This document shows, one piece after another, positions 33,909-44,717 of a stretch of 64,000 bases of DNA. Every line of letters begins with the position of its first letter. Position 1 is the stretch's first letter. Made by a program: the position numbers and the translations under genes. Source of the DNA: Psychromonas sp. Urea-02u-13 (GTDB lineage: Bacteria > Pseudomonadota > Gammaproteobacteria > Enterobacterales > Psychromonadaceae); NCBI RefSeq assembly GCF_002835995.1, contig NZ_PJBZ01000068.1:1-64000 (forward strand), written 5' to 3'. The notes under the pieces are model-generated. The model was not told the DNA's origin, did not search any database, and was given only the letters and a program-made list of their open reading frames with translations.

Positions 33909-35357
33909 TTATAACAATTGTTTACGCTGATTTGATGGAGGAATTCCTAAAGACTCTCGGTATTTTGCAATCGTGCGTCGAGCGACTTTTATTCCCTGCT
34001 GTTCTAATAATTGCGTTATTTTATTATCGCTGAGCGGCTTTGTTGTAACTTCTGCATTTACTAATTTTTTTATTAATGCGCGAATGGCTGTAGATGAACA
34101 CTCTCCACCACTTTCAGTTGCAACATGACTGGAAAAGAAAAACTTGAGTTCGTAAATACCACCTGGAGTATGCATAAACTTTTGTGTGGTAACACGTGAA
34201 ATAGTGGATTCATGCATTTCTACTTCATAGGCTACATCATTGAGTACCATTGGTTTCATGGCCTCATCACCGTATTCAAAAAAGGCTTGTTGTTGCTGTA
34301 CTATACAGTTAGACACTTTTAACAGCGTTTCATTGCGGCTTTCAAGGCTTTTGATGAACCATTTGGCATCTTGCAGATTGCCTTTGATAAATTGAGAGTC
34401 TGTTTTGCTAATCTTACCTTTACAAAGATCTGCATATTGTTGATTAATAGACAGGTTGGGATTGCAGTCTGGGTTGAGCGAGACACGCCATTGTCCGGCA
34501 ATTTTTTTAACATAAACGTCGGGCACAATGTATTGTGCTTGAGTATCTTCAAACTGATTACCTGGTCTTGGTTCTAGCGTTTGAATCAGGCGCATTATTT
34601 CCGCAAGCTCTGGTTCTTTTAATTTTGTCTTACGCGCTAGTGTCCTATAATCTCGATTTCCCAATAAATCCATATGCAGTTCGAGTATGTTTAATGCTTC
34701 ATCACGCCATGGTGTTTCTTTTGCAAGATGGCGTAGTTGTATTTGCAGGCAGTCTTGTGCTGATTTTGCGGCAATACCAATAGGGTCAAAATGTTGAACT
34801 CTTTTTAATACGGCTTCTATTTCATCAAGTTCCAGGCCTTCAACTTCGTTAGCTAGCGCTTCTAGAATAGAGTCACAGGTACTTGTTAGGTAGCCTGATT
34901 CATCGATAGAGTCGATAATGGCCATCGCAATAAGCAGGTCTGTTTCTGTGAAAGGGGTCAGTTGCATTTGCCAAATAAGATGATCTTGCAGTGAGACTGA
35001 AGATTCGCCTTGATAGATAGTATCTTCACCATCGTAACTTGCTGAGCCAGAAGAAACAGACGTCGTTGGAGGTGGTGTATAAGATTCTTCCCAATTATTT
35101 TCGTCGGGTGTTTCCTGTGAAAACTCTTGTTGTGTTAAGGCTTCACTGGTATCTAATTGACTACTGTCTTTTTCTTTTATTACTTCTTCGACAGAGCTAT
35201 TATCTTCTTGATCAAGAAGAGGGTTTTCATCAAGTGCGTTCTGTATCTCTTGCTGTAACTCAAGGGTTGATAGTTGTAATAATTTTATGGCTTGCTGTAA
35301 TTGAGGGGTCATCGCTAATTGCTGACCCATCTTTAATTGTAACCCTTGTTTCATCAA
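33909..35357 (-). CDS. rpoN: RNA polymerase sigma-54 factor RpoN
   Basis: Sigma factor for enhancer-dependent promoters (nitrogen assimilation, motility and others). 482 aa with all regions: the Gln/Leu-rich region I (MKQGLQLKMGQQLAMTPQLQ), an acidic linker (about 45-110), the core-binding domain and the C-terminal RpoN box ARRTIAKYRE. HESTISRVTTQKF is the HTH. Two adjacent Met codons could start it. lptB is 39 bp upstream. Confidence 0.97.
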   Translation of the reverse strand: MMKQGLQLKMGQQLAMTPQLQQAIKLLQLSTLELQQEIQNALDENPLLDQEDNSSVEEVIKEKDSSQLDTSEALTQQEFSQETPDENNWEESYTPPPTTSVSSGSASYDGEDTIYQGESSVSLQDHLIWQMQLTPFTETDLLIAMAIIDSIDESGYLTSTCDSILEALANEVEGLELDEIEAVLKRVQHFDPIGIAAKSAQDCLQIQLRHLAKETPWRDEALNILELHMDLLGNRDYRTLARKTKLKEPELAEIMRLIQTLEPRPGNQFEDTQAQYIVPDVYVKKIAGQWRVSLNPDCNPNLSINQQYADLCKGKISKTDSQFIKGNLQDAKWFIKSLESRNETLLKVSNCIVQQQQAFFEYGDEAMKPMVLNDVAYEVEMHESTISRVTTQKFMHTPGGIYELKFFFSSHVATESGGECSSTAIRALIKKLVNAEVTTKPLSDNKITQLLEQQGIKVARRTIAKYRESLGIPPSNQRKQLL

Positions 35358-35396
35358 AGCAGCTTCTTCCTATCTAAATTAGGCTTTAACTATAAC

Positions 35397-36122
35397 CTAT
35401 AGTTTGAATTCTTCACCGAGATACACTTGTTTTACATGATCATTTGCTAATATTTCGTCTTGCGTCCCAATTGCAATAATTTCACCATGGCTAACAATAT
35501 AGGAGTGTTGACATACATCTAATGTTTCACGCACGTTATGATCGGTAATTAATACACCTAAACCTCTATCACGTAACTGACCAATGATATTTTTAATATC
35601 AATAACAGAAATAGGGTCAACTCCGGCAAAGGGTTCATCAAGTAAAATAAATTTAGGCTCTGTCGCAAGTGCACGGGCAATTTCTACACGACGTCGCTCG
35701 CCACCAGAAAGGCTCATGCCTTTATTATTGCGAATATGCTGAATATTAAACTCTTCTAACAAAGTATTTAGTTTTTCTAAACGTTGTGCTTTAGTCAGCT
35801 CTTTACGTGTTTCTAAAATACCCATGATATTTTCAGTCACGGTTAAACGACGAAAAATAGAGGCTTCTTGAGGAAGGTAACCAATGCCTTTTTGCGCTCG
35901 GATATGCATAGGATGATGAGAAATATCTTCATCATCAATGACAATCGTGCCTTCATCTTGTTTCACAAGGCCAACAACCATATAGAATGAAGTGGTTTTT
36001 CCTGCCCCATTTGGTCCGAGTAAACCAACTATTTCGCCTGTTCTAACGGTTAAACTAACACCATTAACAACAGTGCGGCCTTTGTAGCTTTTTACTAAAC
36101 CTGTTGCGATTAATTCTGCCAT
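35397..36122 (-). CDS. lptB: LPS export ABC transporter ATP-binding protein LptB
   Basis: Cytoplasmic ATPase of LptB2FGC, which pulls lipopolysaccharide from the inner membrane. 241 aa. Walker A GPNGAGKT at 36-43, signature [16 protein letters not shown], Walker [14 protein letters not shown] and H-loop ITDHNV. The start overlaps the lptA stop by one base, so the two are translationally coupled. Confidence 0.97.
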   Translation of the reverse strand: MAELIATGLVKSYKGRTVVNGVSLTVRTGEIVGLLGPNGAGKTTSFYMVVGLVKQDEGTIVIDDEDISHHPMHIRAQKGIGYLPQEASIFRRLTVTENIMGILETRKELTKAQRLEKLNTLLEEFNIQHIRNNKGMSLSGGERRRVEIARALATEPKFILLDEPFAGVDPISVIDIKNIIGQLRDRGLGVLITDHNVRETLDVCQHSYIVSHGEIIAIGTQDEILANDHVKQVYLGEEFKL

Positions 36123-36721
36123 TATTGTTGCTCAGTCTGTTGCTTGTTGTCTGTGTCTAATTCTGCGCTAGGCTCATTGTTTTCTGTTTCTGTTTCTGCT
36201 ACAGGGCTTGGTTCACTTTTTTCTTTTTCAAATTGAGAGGGCAAAAATACAGTTTTAACACGTTCTTCAGTTGCTTTATCACTTTTAACAATTAGCTCTT
36301 CTGTTTCAAGAAAGTAAATTATTTTAGCACCGTTTATCTGGCTATCGAGCTGTTTTACTTGAGCGTTACCGGTCAGTGTTATTTTTGATTTAGCGACATC
36401 ATAGTGAATCTTGTCTGCTTCTGCATCAAAGGGTTTTCCATCATCTTGTGTTTGATAGAATGTCGCTACTTTACCTTCTGCAATCATAATTTCATGATTT
36501 GCTAATGTGCCGCGAATGACGGTTAGCTTATCACCTGTTATTTTTATCGTGCCTTGTGTTAATAATACATCTTCGGTAAAAACGATGGTATTACTCTTCA
36601 TTTTGGCATGTTGTCCCACAGAGCTTACATTGATTGCTTGATCGTAATCAGACTCTAAAGCTTGTGCTGATAGTGACCAGATCATTGCGCCAAAAATTAA
36701 ACTTATTTTATTTATTTTCAT
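36122..36721 (-). CDS. lptA: LPS transport periplasmic protein LptA
   Basis: Periplasmic bridge protein of the OstA/LptA family, carrying LPS to LptDE. 199 aa: signal peptide (about 1-21, cleaved after SAQA), then beta-jellyroll repeats ([40 protein letters not shown]) and an unusual Glu/Thr/Gln-rich C-terminal tail of about 30 residues. It overlaps lptC by 14 bases and lptB by one. Confidence 0.93.
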   Translation of the reverse strand: MKINKISLIFGAMIWSLSAQALESDYDQAINVSSVGQHAKMKSNTIVFTEDVLLTQGTIKITGDKLTVIRGTLANHEIMIAEGKVATFYQTQDDGKPFDAEADKIHYDVAKSKITLTGNAQVKQLDSQINGAKIIYFLETEELIVKSDKATEERVKTVFLPSQFEKEKSEPSPVAETETENNEPSAELDTDNKQQTEQQ

Positions 36722-37271
36722 TTAGATATACCGATTTAACCTGTTTTTTTACAATTAATTCTTCGCTAGCAAGTGATGCCCACATACCAATGCCCTGTTG
36801 CTTCATTTGTGGGCCTTGCCAATGGACAAGCAATTGACTGCTAAGTTCTTTTTCTGCGAGTAACACTGTCATTTTTTCAGTATTCATTGTTTGTACTAAT
36901 TGATCTAAGCTGAGATTTTTTACCCAGACATCGCCAAATAACAATAATTTATTATTTTCTGAAAGAGTGCCATTTTGAGCAGTAACTTGCCACGTTGTTA
37001 CGCTATTATCCTGTTCATTTGTTATATATAAAATAACTTTTGGATTTTCAAAAATGGTGATCTCTTTATCACTGTAACTTATTGCTTTCGTAGCATAAGT
37101 TTTATGCGTGATTTTCCCTGTTTCATCATAATGGGTATTATCGAGGTTGTATGCAATATAGCTCGGATGATGTTCTGCGAGTACAGCAAGTTCGTCCTGG
37201 GGTTTTAGATATAACCAGGTTAAAAAAGCAATAAGAAGGAGAGCGTAGGGAATGGCTTGGCGTTTATTCAT
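36708..37271 (-). CDS. lptC: LPS export protein LptC
   Basis: Bitopic inner-membrane protein taking LPS from LptB2FG to LptA. 187 aa: one N-terminal membrane helix (about 8-22, IPYALLLIAFLTWLYL) and a periplasmic jellyroll similar to LptA (ITIFENPKVILYI, LLFGDVWVKNLS). It starts directly after the kdsC stop and overlaps lptA, as in the conserved operon. Confidence 0.93.
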   Translation of the reverse strand: MNKRQAIPYALLLIAFLTWLYLKPQDELAVLAEHHPSYIAYNLDNTHYDETGKITHKTYATKAISYSDKEITIFENPKVILYITNEQDNSVTTWQVTAQNGTLSENNKLLLFGDVWVKNLSLDQLVQTMNTEKMTVLLAEKELSSQLLVHWQGPQMKQQGIGMWASLASEELIVKKQVKSVYLNENK

Positions 37272-37820
37272 CTATTCGCTTTTACCCTGTGTTGTATTGA
37301 GCTTATTGTTGCACTGTAAAAAGAGATCACAAATTTCACGTACTGCGCCAAATCCACCTTTTGTATGGGTGATTAAGTCAGCACCTTGTAATACAAGAGG
37401 GTGTGCATCAAAAACAGCAATGCCTAATCCACAATGTTGCATAACAGGTAGATCAACTACATCATCACCAATATAAGCGACTTCTTCACTGGTTAGTTCC
37501 AGCTCTTCAAGTAAAGAGTGATAAACACTTAGTTTATCGTCGATGCCTTGTTTAATATGCGTGACACCTAATGCTGTCATTCGGTTTTCAACAATATTTG
37601 ATTGGCGACCGGTAATAATCGCGATCTCAATACCCATGTTCATTATCGCTTTCATGCCAAAGCCATCTTTAGTGTGAAAGGCTTTCAACTCTTCACCTTG
37701 ATTGCCGAGGTAGATGCGACCATCGGAAAACACGCCATCAACATCACAAATCAATAGTTTTATTTGTGATGCACGGTGGTAGTTTTCATTGCTTATAAGT
37801 CCGTAGGGCGTTGTGAACAT
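37272..37820 (-). CDS. kdsC: KDO-8-phosphate phosphatase KdsC
   Basis: HAD-family phosphatase hydrolysing 3-deoxy-D-manno-octulosonate 8-phosphate to KDO for the LPS inner core. 182 aa, capless. Nucleophile motif ICDVDGVFSDG (D26, D28), motif II IITGRQS, and motif III YIGDDVVDLPVM. First gene of the minus-strand LPS operon; kdsD, which normally precedes it, is absent from the divergent gap. Confidence 0.95.
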   Translation of the reverse strand: MFTTPYGLISNENYHRASQIKLLICDVDGVFSDGRIYLGNQGEELKAFHTKDGFGMKAIMNMGIEIAIITGRQSNIVENRMTALGVTHIKQGIDDKLSVYHSLLEELELTSEEVAYIGDDVVDLPVMQHCGLGIAVFDAHPLVLQGADLITHTKGGFGAVREICDLFLQCNNKLNTTQGKSE

Positions 37821-38006
37821 CTGATCCTCTATTTTAATCGTTTATCTGGTAAATAAAATAGCAAAATGGGGGGGGCAAGGCGAGTAATGATTATCTGTTT
37901 TGTCATAATAATATTATAAAACAGAGAAATTACGTGCATTAAGGTTTGAATATTAGCTGTAATCCCATAAACTAGCGTTCAAATCATCAAATGAACATCA
38001 TAATTT
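37821..38006. promoter_or_regulatory. Divergent promoter region kdsC / mlaF
   Basis: A 186-bp AT-rich gap, with a run of eight G at about 37868-37875, must hold promoters for both operons. No -35/-10 pair could be fixed with confidence. Confidence 0.4.
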
Positions 38007-38816
38007 ATGGCGCAATCAAATCACTTAGTGATAAAAAAACTCTCTTTTTCTCGAAATGAACGATTACTTTTTGATGATCTTGATTTCGAATTTGAAAGAG
38101 GAAAAATTACCGCAATTCTTGGCCCAAGTGGCATAGGAAAGACAACCCTATTAAAATTGATAGGTGGACAACTCCCGGTTGACAGTGGAGAAATACTTTT
38201 TAATAACCAAGCTATTCACAATTGTAGTGAAAAGGTGCGTTATCAAGCGCGTCAAAAAATGGGCATGTTATTTCAAAGTGGTGCGTTATTTAACGATCTT
38301 TCTGTCTTTGAGAATGTCGCGTTTCCGCTACGTGAGCATTTCAAATTAGAAGAGTCATTACTGCAAACCTTAGTGCTTATGAAATTAGAAGCGGTGGGCT
38401 TACGTGGAGCGAAGGATCTAAAACCTGCTGAACTTTCTGGTGGTATGGCAAGAAGAGTGGCACTTGCTCGTGCTATTGCGCTGGATCCTGAATTAGTGAT
38501 GTACGATGAACCTTTTACCGGACAAGATCCTATTTCAATGAATGTTTTGCTTAAGCTGGTAAAGCAGCTTAATAGCACACTTGGAATCACTTCAATTATT
38601 GTTTCTCACGATGTTAATGAAGTGCTTTCTATTGCTGATAACGTCTATGTATTAGCGGAGCAAAGCATTATTGCCAGTGGGTCTGTAGACGATATTTTTA
38701 AACAAACAGATAACGCATTATTGCAGCAGTTTTTATTAGGTAAAAGCGAAGGGCCTGTACCGTTCCACTTTAAAGGCGCAAGTTTTGCAGATGACTTGGA
38801 GCAGGTAAATCGATGA
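38007..38816 (+). CDS. mlaF: Phospholipid ABC transporter ATP-binding protein MlaF
   Basis: ATPase of MlaFEDB, which maintains outer-membrane lipid asymmetry by moving phospholipids between the membranes. 269 aa: Walker A GPSGIGKT (39-46), signature [16 protein letters not shown], Walker [15 protein letters not shown]-loop SHDV. The ATG of mlaE overlaps its stop. First gene of mlaFEDCB-ibaG-murA. Confidence 0.96.
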   Translation: MAQSNHLVIKKLSFSRNERLLFDDLDFEFERGKITAILGPSGIGKTTLLKLIGGQLPVDSGEILFNNQAIHNCSEKVRYQARQKMGMLFQSGALFNDLSVFENVAFPLREHFKLEESLLQTLVLMKLEAVGLRGAKDLKPAELSGGMARRVALARAIALDPELVMYDEPFTGQDPISMNVLLKLVKQLNSTLGITSIIVSHDVNEVLSIADNVYVLAEQSIIASGSVDDIFKQTDNALLQQFLLGKSEGPVPFHFKGASFADDLEQVNR

Positions 38817-39592
38817 TAACCTCTTTTATAAGCCATGTAGGTCAAACGAGTTTAACATTTGTGCACTTAATTGGGCGTGCATGTTTAATGTTGTGGTTAA
38901 CGTTATTTGGTAAGCCACATCGCAAGTTATTCCCGTTGTTTATTCAGCAACTTTTTCAACTTGGTATTTTATCACTGCCTATTATCTTAACCTCCGGTTT
39001 ATTTATCGGTATGGTACTGAGTTTTCAGGGATATTATGTACTGGTCGATTATGCCGCAGAGCAAAGCTTAGGTAGCCTCTCGGCATTGTCCTTGTTACGT
39101 GAGTTAGGCCCCGTCGTTGCTGCTCTTTTGTTTGCGGGTAGAGCAGGTTCATCATTAACAGCTGAAATAGGTTTAATGCAAAGCACAGAGCAGATAGCGA
39201 GCATGGAAATGATGGCTGTTTCTCCTTACAAGCGTGTACTTGCGCCACGTTTAATTGCTGGCATTGTGGCGCTACCATTATTGACCTTACTGTTTAACGT
39301 AATGGCAATCTGGGGAGGGTATTTAATTGGAGTTAGCTGGTTAGGCGTTGATAGTGGCGCTTATTGGTCTGTTATGCAGGGCAGTGTTGATTATGTACCT
39401 GATGTGCTGAATGGCGTCTTAAAAAGCGTCATCTTTGCCATTATCATTACTTGGGTTGCACTTTATAACGGTTATTATGCAGTACCTACTGCACGAGGAA
39501 TTAGTCTCTCAACAACAAAAACGGTTGTTATCTCATCATTGTTAGCGCTCGCAATGGACTTTGTATTAACTGCCTTAATGTTTGGCGCTTAG
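38813..39592 (+). CDS. mlaE: Phospholipid transporter permease MlaE
   Basis: Inner-membrane permease of the Mla complex. 259 aa with about five to six hydrophobic segments. Family motifs are [39 protein letters not shown] and [18 protein letters not shown]. The start overlaps mlaF by four bases. Confidence 0.96.
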   Translation: MITSFISHVGQTSLTFVHLIGRACLMLWLTLFGKPHRKLFPLFIQQLFQLGILSLPIILTSGLFIGMVLSFQGYYVLVDYAAEQSLGSLSALSLLRELGPVVAALLFAGRAGSSLTAEIGLMQSTEQIASMEMMAVSPYKRVLAPRLIAGIVALPLLTLLFNVMAIWGGYLIGVSWLGVDSGAYWSVMQGSVDYVPDVLNGVLKSVIFAIIITWVALYNGYYAVPTARGISLSTTKTVVISSLLALAMDFVLTALMFGA

Positions 39593-39614
39593 AATTTATT
39601 AATTGGAATTAGTT

Positions 39615-40085
39615 ATGTCTCAGAAAAAAATTGAACTATGGGTCGGGTTGTTTGTCATTAGTGCAGGGCTATCGCTCGCAATATTGGCCTTTAGCGTGGC
39701 AGGTCTTTCCTTTAAAGGAGAGGGCAGTAGTTATACGTTAAACGCTAGCTTTTCGAATATCGGGGGGTTAAAAGTAAGAGCGCCTATTAAAGTCGGCGGT
39801 GTTGTAGTGGGTAGAGTCGAAGAGATAACTTTAGATGTGCAAAGCTATATGGCTGTTGTTCGTTTATCAATGTTCGAGAATAAAGGTAGTTATCCAGAAA
39901 CATCGTCATTGTCTATATTAACCTCTGGTTTACTCGGTGAGCAATACATTGGTATTACGCCAGGTTTTATTGATGATGATATCGAGATGCTTGCTGATGG
40001 CGATACCATTGAAGATACAAAATCTGCATTGGTATTAGAAGACTTAATTGGTCAATTTATCTACTCACTTAATAAGGACGATTAA
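39615..40085 (+). CDS. mlaD: Phospholipid-binding MCE protein MlaD
   Basis: Membrane-anchored MCE-domain protein that forms a hexameric ring on MlaFE. 156 aa: short cytoplasmic start, one helix (about 8-28, WVGLFVISAGLSLAILAFSV), then the MCE domain (NIGGLKVRAPIKVGGVVVGR, LTSGLLGEQYIGI) ending in SALVLEDLIGQFIY. ATG 39615 is chosen because TTGGAA lies upstream and the protein then begins like E. coli MlaD; an earlier TTG (39603) is less likely. Its stop overlaps mlaC by one base. Confidence 0.95.
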   Translation: MSQKKIELWVGLFVISAGLSLAILAFSVAGLSFKGEGSSYTLNASFSNIGGLKVRAPIKVGGVVVGRVEEITLDVQSYMAVVRLSMFENKGSYPETSSLSILTSGLLGEQYIGITPGFIDDDIEMLADGDTIEDTKSALVLEDLIGQFIYSLNKDD

Positions 40086-40693
40086 TGCGCATTGCTCTGT
40101 TTATGTTTTTCAGTTTACTGACTTCATTCGTTTACGCGGATGCCGTTGTTGGTAATAATCCTAATGAGGTTATTCATTCCGTTTCCAGTAATACGTTTGC
40201 GCGTATTAACGCTGAAAAAAACAAGTTAGAAACGCAACCAGGTTATATCAAAGTCATTATTGAAGAAGAGTTGATTCCTTACTTTGATTATAAGTATGCT
40301 GCTTATAAAGTGATGGGAGCACATTTAAAAAAGACAACAAAAGAACAGCGTAATGATTTTGTAAGCGCTTTTAGAGATTATTTAGTGAATGCTTATGGCC
40401 ATATTTTATATGAATATGATCAGCAAGAAATTGAAATATTAGATAATAGCCATTTTAAGGATAAGAGAATAATCTCTATTCCTGTTAGAATTCGTGATAA
40501 AAATGGGCAAGTAACACAAATCGCCTTTAAATTACGTAAAAACAAAAAAACAGGTGAATGGAAAGTGTTTGATGTGATTGCTGAAGGTATTAGCATGCTT
40601 AATACTAAGCAATCAGAGTTCGGTGATCTTATCCATAAAAAAGGCATCGATCATGTTATTGCGCTTTTAGAAAAGAAAAATAATGAATTTTAA
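40085..40693 (+). CDS. mlaC: Periplasmic phospholipid-binding protein MlaC
   Basis: Soluble shuttle carrying phospholipid between MlaA-OmpC at the outer membrane and MlaFEDB. 202 aa with a Sec signal peptide (about 1-18, ending YADA). The family region ELIPYFDYKYAAYKVMGAHL and the C-terminal YRLRKNKKTGEWKVFDV-type segment (LRKNKKTGEWKVFDVIAEGI) are present. Confidence 0.94.
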   Translation: MRIALFMFFSLLTSFVYADAVVGNNPNEVIHSVSSNTFARINAEKNKLETQPGYIKVIIEEELIPYFDYKYAAYKVMGAHLKKTTKEQRNDFVSAFRDYLVNAYGHILYEYDQQEIEILDNSHFKDKRIISIPVRIRDKNGQVTQIAFKLRKNKKTGEWKVFDVIAEGISMLNTKQSEFGDLIHKKGIDHVIALLEKKNNEF

Positions 40694-40706
40694 GGGCGAT
40701 GCACAA

Positions 40707-40970
40707 ATGATTGAGCAAAAAGCAATCTCTGGAAATTTAGTGCTGAGTGAGTTGTCAAAGCAATCATTCCCCAATATTAAAAGTTACCTCACTATAAAAA
40801 CAATTGATTTGCAGGGGGTAAAAAATATAGACTCTGCGGGTATTGCCTATTTGGCACAAATTAAAACAACCTATTCAACGATAAAATTTATCAATGGCTC
40901 CGAAAAGATTTCTATATTATCGGCGTTATACGGGGTTGATTTTCTATTTACAGAACGAGGCTTTCAATGA
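40707..40970 (+). CDS. mlaB: STAS-domain protein MlaB
   Basis: Small cytoplasmic STAS protein that binds and activates MlaF. 87 aa from ATG 40707; an in-frame ATG at 40683, overlapping mlaC, would add eight residues, but AAGGG at 40692-40696 favours the later one. The STAS core TIDLQGVKNIDSAGIAYLAQ carries the conserved D-S-A/G loop. It overlaps ibaG by four bases. Confidence 0.85.
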   Translation: MIEQKAISGNLVLSELSKQSFPNIKSYLTIKTIDLQGVKNIDSAGIAYLAQIKTTYSTIKFINGSEKISILSALYGVDFLFTERGFQ

Positions 40971-41215
40971 ACATTGAAATTATAAAAGAAAAATTAGAAA
41001 GTACATTAACGTTACAAGAATGTATTGTAAAAGGTGAAAATGGTACTTTTCAAGTGATTGCTGTTGCTGAGTTCTTTAATGGAATGAGCCGCGTAAAAAA
41101 ACAACAAACAATATATGCGCCATTAACCGAAGAGATTGCATCTAATGCAATCCATGCTTTAACCATTAAAGCGTTAACGCCAGATGAATGGCAAAAACAA
41201 AAACATTTTATTTAG
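40967..41215 (+). CDS. ibaG: BolA-family protein IbaG
   Basis: Small BolA-like protein (82 aa) of the IbaG/YrbA group, thought to act with monothiol glutaredoxins in Fe-S handling and acid resistance. The BolA fold is visible as IIKEKLESTLT at the start, FQVIAVAEFFNGMSRVKKQQ in the middle and IHALTIKALTPDEW at the end. The usual position between mla genes and murA supports the call. Confidence 0.92.
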   Translation: MNIEIIKEKLESTLTLQECIVKGENGTFQVIAVAEFFNGMSRVKKQQTIYAPLTEEIASNAIHALTIKALTPDEWQKQKHFI

Positions 41216-41223
41216 TCAGTTAG

Positions 41224-42495
<1,272 letters not shown>

Positions 42496-42511
42496 GCTTT
42501 TTAGGTTAATA

Positions 42512-42539
42512 AAAAGGGAAGCTAATGCTTCCCTTTTTT
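42512..42539 (+). terminator. Intrinsic terminator after murA
   Basis: AAAAGGGAAGC (42512-42522), loop TAAT, GCTTCCCTTTT (42527-42537) and T-run. Confidence 0.93.
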
Positions 42540-42595
42540 GTGCCTGAAATTCAATGATTAAAAACTAAAGTTCCCTGTAATGTTCTTTGTTTAAG

Positions 42596-42621
42596 CGCCC
42601 TTACTTTCTAAAGTAAGGGCG
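42596..42621. terminator. Hairpin downstream of degS
   Basis: CGCCCTTACTTT and AAAGTAAGGGCG are perfect 12-base complements with a two-base gap. It lies 21 bp past the degS stop. It lacks a clear T-run on the minus strand, so termination strength is uncertain. Confidence 0.55.
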
Positions 42622-42641
42622 TTGTCTTAATACCTTTACTA

Positions 42642-43712
42642 TTACGTTTTAGGCGTACTTAGCTCGCCAATAACAACAGATAATTGAATCTCTTTGCCTT
42701 TTCTGAGCAAGGTAAGTGTGGTTGTATTACCCGGTTTTATTTCCGCAACACTGTCCATTGCCATGATGAGATTGATTACCGGCTTGTTATCAATTTTTAA
42801 TAATATGTCATTTACCTTCACGCCAGCATGAAAGGCAGGACCATTATCCTTGACGGATTTTATAATAATGCTGTTTTGAGATTCCAATCCCCATAAACGT
42901 GCCAGTAATGGATCTAGATTTTCAGCAACTAAGCCTAAAGATCCCCTGATAACACGACCATCTTTAATTAAGCTTTTCATAATACGTTGTGATAATTGGT
43001 AAGGAATCGCAAAACTTATACCGGTGCTTAGGTTTTGTGTCGTGGTATAAAACTCAGAAGTGTTAATACCCACTAACTCGCCACGACTATTGATGAGTGC
43101 GCCACCAGAGTTTCCTTCATTAATAGCGGCATCGGTTTGCAAGAAGTCTTGTCGCCCCGATGAACTCATTCCGTTACGGCCCGTTGCACTGATAATGCCT
43201 TGGGTAATGGTTTGCCCTAAGTTATAAGGGTTACCGATAGCGAGGACAATATCACCGACTCTTGGTATGTAATCTAAATTTTGTGGGATGACAGGTAAGT
43301 TATTACCTTCTATTTGTAATACCGCTAAATCAGTAATGGCATCACTGCCAACTACTTTGGCACTGAATAAACGGCCATCTTGTAAGGCAATGAGAATTTG
43401 GTCTGCTTGTGCGACAACATGAAAGTTGGTGAGGATATACCCTTTTTTATCGACAATAATGCCAGAGCCTAAACCGGTTGGTTGTAGGTGCTGTTTATTA
43501 TCGATGCTTGAATCGACGTATTGTTGTGAATATATATTCACTACCGCTGGAGAGGCTTTCTTTACTGCTTCACTGTAGCTAGAAACTTGATTGTTATTGA
43601 GTAAATTACCAAGCGTATGAACGAATTTAGTCCCATACATAACCACAATAGCAATAATAACTCCCCAGAAAATGGGTTTTATAAAATAAAAAAACTTTGC
43701 TTTGAAGTTCAT
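42642..43712 (-). CDS. degS: Periplasmic serine endoprotease DegS
   Basis: Membrane-anchored HtrA-family protease that starts the sigma-E response by cutting RseA when misfolded outer-membrane protein C-termini bind its PDZ domain. 356 aa: one N-terminal helix (about 12-28), protease domain with the complete triad H98 (TNFHVV), D128 (ITDLAVL) and S202 (GNSGGAL), and one PDZ domain (about 255-350). A single PDZ plus the anchor distinguishes DegS from DegP/DegQ. rseA is not in the window. Confidence 0.95.
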   Translation of the reverse strand: MNFKAKFFYFIKPIFWGVIIAIVVMYGTKFVHTLGNLLNNNQVSSYSEAVKKASPAVVNIYSQQYVDSSIDNKQHLQPTGLGSGIIVDKKGYILTNFHVVAQADQILIALQDGRLFSAKVVGSDAITDLAVLQIEGNNLPVIPQNLDYIPRVGDIVLAIGNPYNLGQTITQGIISATGRNGMSSSGRQDFLQTDAAINEGNSGGALINSRGELVGINTSEFYTTTQNLSTGISFAIPYQLSQRIMKSLIKDGRVIRGSLGLVAENLDPLLARLWGLESQNSIIIKSVKDNGPAFHAGVKVNDILLKIDNKPVINLIMAMDSVAEIKPGNTTTLTLLRKGKEIQLSVVIGELSTPKT

Positions 43713-43927
43713 AAAAGCGTGCCAATGTTGAGGGAAAAAAACAGTATATATGATGGTGTTGTATTATTTCTCTTTTTTATCTTTTTGCTTTGTACTTTTT
43801 ATTCAAATCTAAGCAATAAAAAAGAGTATTAATATCAGTGAATGATGCTCAGTATTGATAACGTTATCTTCAATAATCTTATTGCTTTTGTAAACTGTAA
43901 TTGTTTTGTGTATTTCATTGTTTTGTG

Positions 43928-43957
43928 TTGACTTTCTTTTTATGAAAAATGTATTAT
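43928..43957 (+). promoter_or_regulatory. Sigma-70-type promoter for the OmpA-like lipoprotein
   Basis: TTGACT (43928-43933), 18-base spacer, TATTAT (43952-43957), 36 bases before the ATG. Confidence 0.6.
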
Positions 43958-43992
43958 GTGCTTATTTTAATAATTTCAAGGAAGTAAATCGT

Positions 43993-44553
43993 ATGTCTGC
44001 TATTAAACTGTTTTTAATCACTTGTAGTTTCGCCTTTTTAGCTGCTTGTTCATCAACACCTGAGCCTCAAGTAGAAAGTGCAAAAACTGAAGTTAAGCCT
44101 GCCGTTGAGACTGAAACAGCACAAAACGAAGTGGCTCCAATAGCGGTTGAATACTCTGGTGTTGAAGTGTTGAGTAGCTGTTTAGAATATGTGATTATTC
44201 GAAATGATGAATTTATTGGTTACCAGCCACGTTATTTTGATTTTGATGCGACGGTTTCAACTGAAAAAGCAGATAAGCAAATGAGCTGTGTTGCTGGCTT
44301 GTTAAAAGATTACCCAGAGCAGATTGTAGAAGTTCGTGGCTATACTGATACTAAAGGTAGTGAAGCGTATAACTTATTACTTTCAGAAAAGCGTTCAGCT
44401 TCTATTACTGCGGAATTATTAATCCTAGGCGTACCTGAGAAACAACTCTCTAATGTTGCTGTAGGCGAAAGTGAACCTGTTAATAAAAATCTAACGGAAG
44501 AAGAGCGTCGCTTAAACAGAAGAGTTGAATTTGTTTTAGTGAACCAAGATTAA
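43993..44553 (+). CDS. OmpA/Pal-like peptidoglycan-associated lipoprotein
   Basis: An envelope lipoprotein of 186 aa. A lipobox FLAAC places the lipidated cysteine at C19, followed by a Pro/Glu/Thr-rich linker and a C-terminal OmpA-like domain (about 75-185; YFDFDATVS, EVRGYTDTKGSEAYNLLLSE, RRLNRRVEFVLV) that should bind peptidoglycan. ATG 43993 has AAGGAAG at normal spacing; longer upstream frames lack one. It is not in a tol-pal cluster, so it is not Pal itself. Stands alone with its own promoter and terminator. Confidence 0.9.
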   Translation: MSAIKLFLITCSFAFLAACSSTPEPQVESAKTEVKPAVETETAQNEVAPIAVEYSGVEVLSSCLEYVIIRNDEFIGYQPRYFDFDATVSTEKADKQMSCVAGLLKDYPEQIVEVRGYTDTKGSEAYNLLLSEKRSASITAELLILGVPEKQLSNVAVGESEPVNKNLTEEERRLNRRVEFVLVNQD

Positions 44554-44622
44554 TAGTAATCGGGCTAATAGATTATAAAAATCTCGTTATTATTAACGCC
44601 CTAGGGTAAGTAATAACGTAAT

Positions 44623-44658
44623 AAAAAGGGGAAGGTAATTAATTACCTTCCCCTTTTT
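44623..44658. terminator. Bidirectional terminator between OmpA-like gene and hemL
   Basis: Two 18-base arms (44623-44640 and 44641-44658) are perfect reverse complements, AAAAAGGGGAAGGTAATT against its complement, giving A- and T-flanked stems on both strands. Confidence 0.95.
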
Positions 44659-44717
44659 GTTTTTATGACTTTTAAAGATTAATCACTTTAAAGATTATTA
44701 ATCTTATGAAAGCTAAA

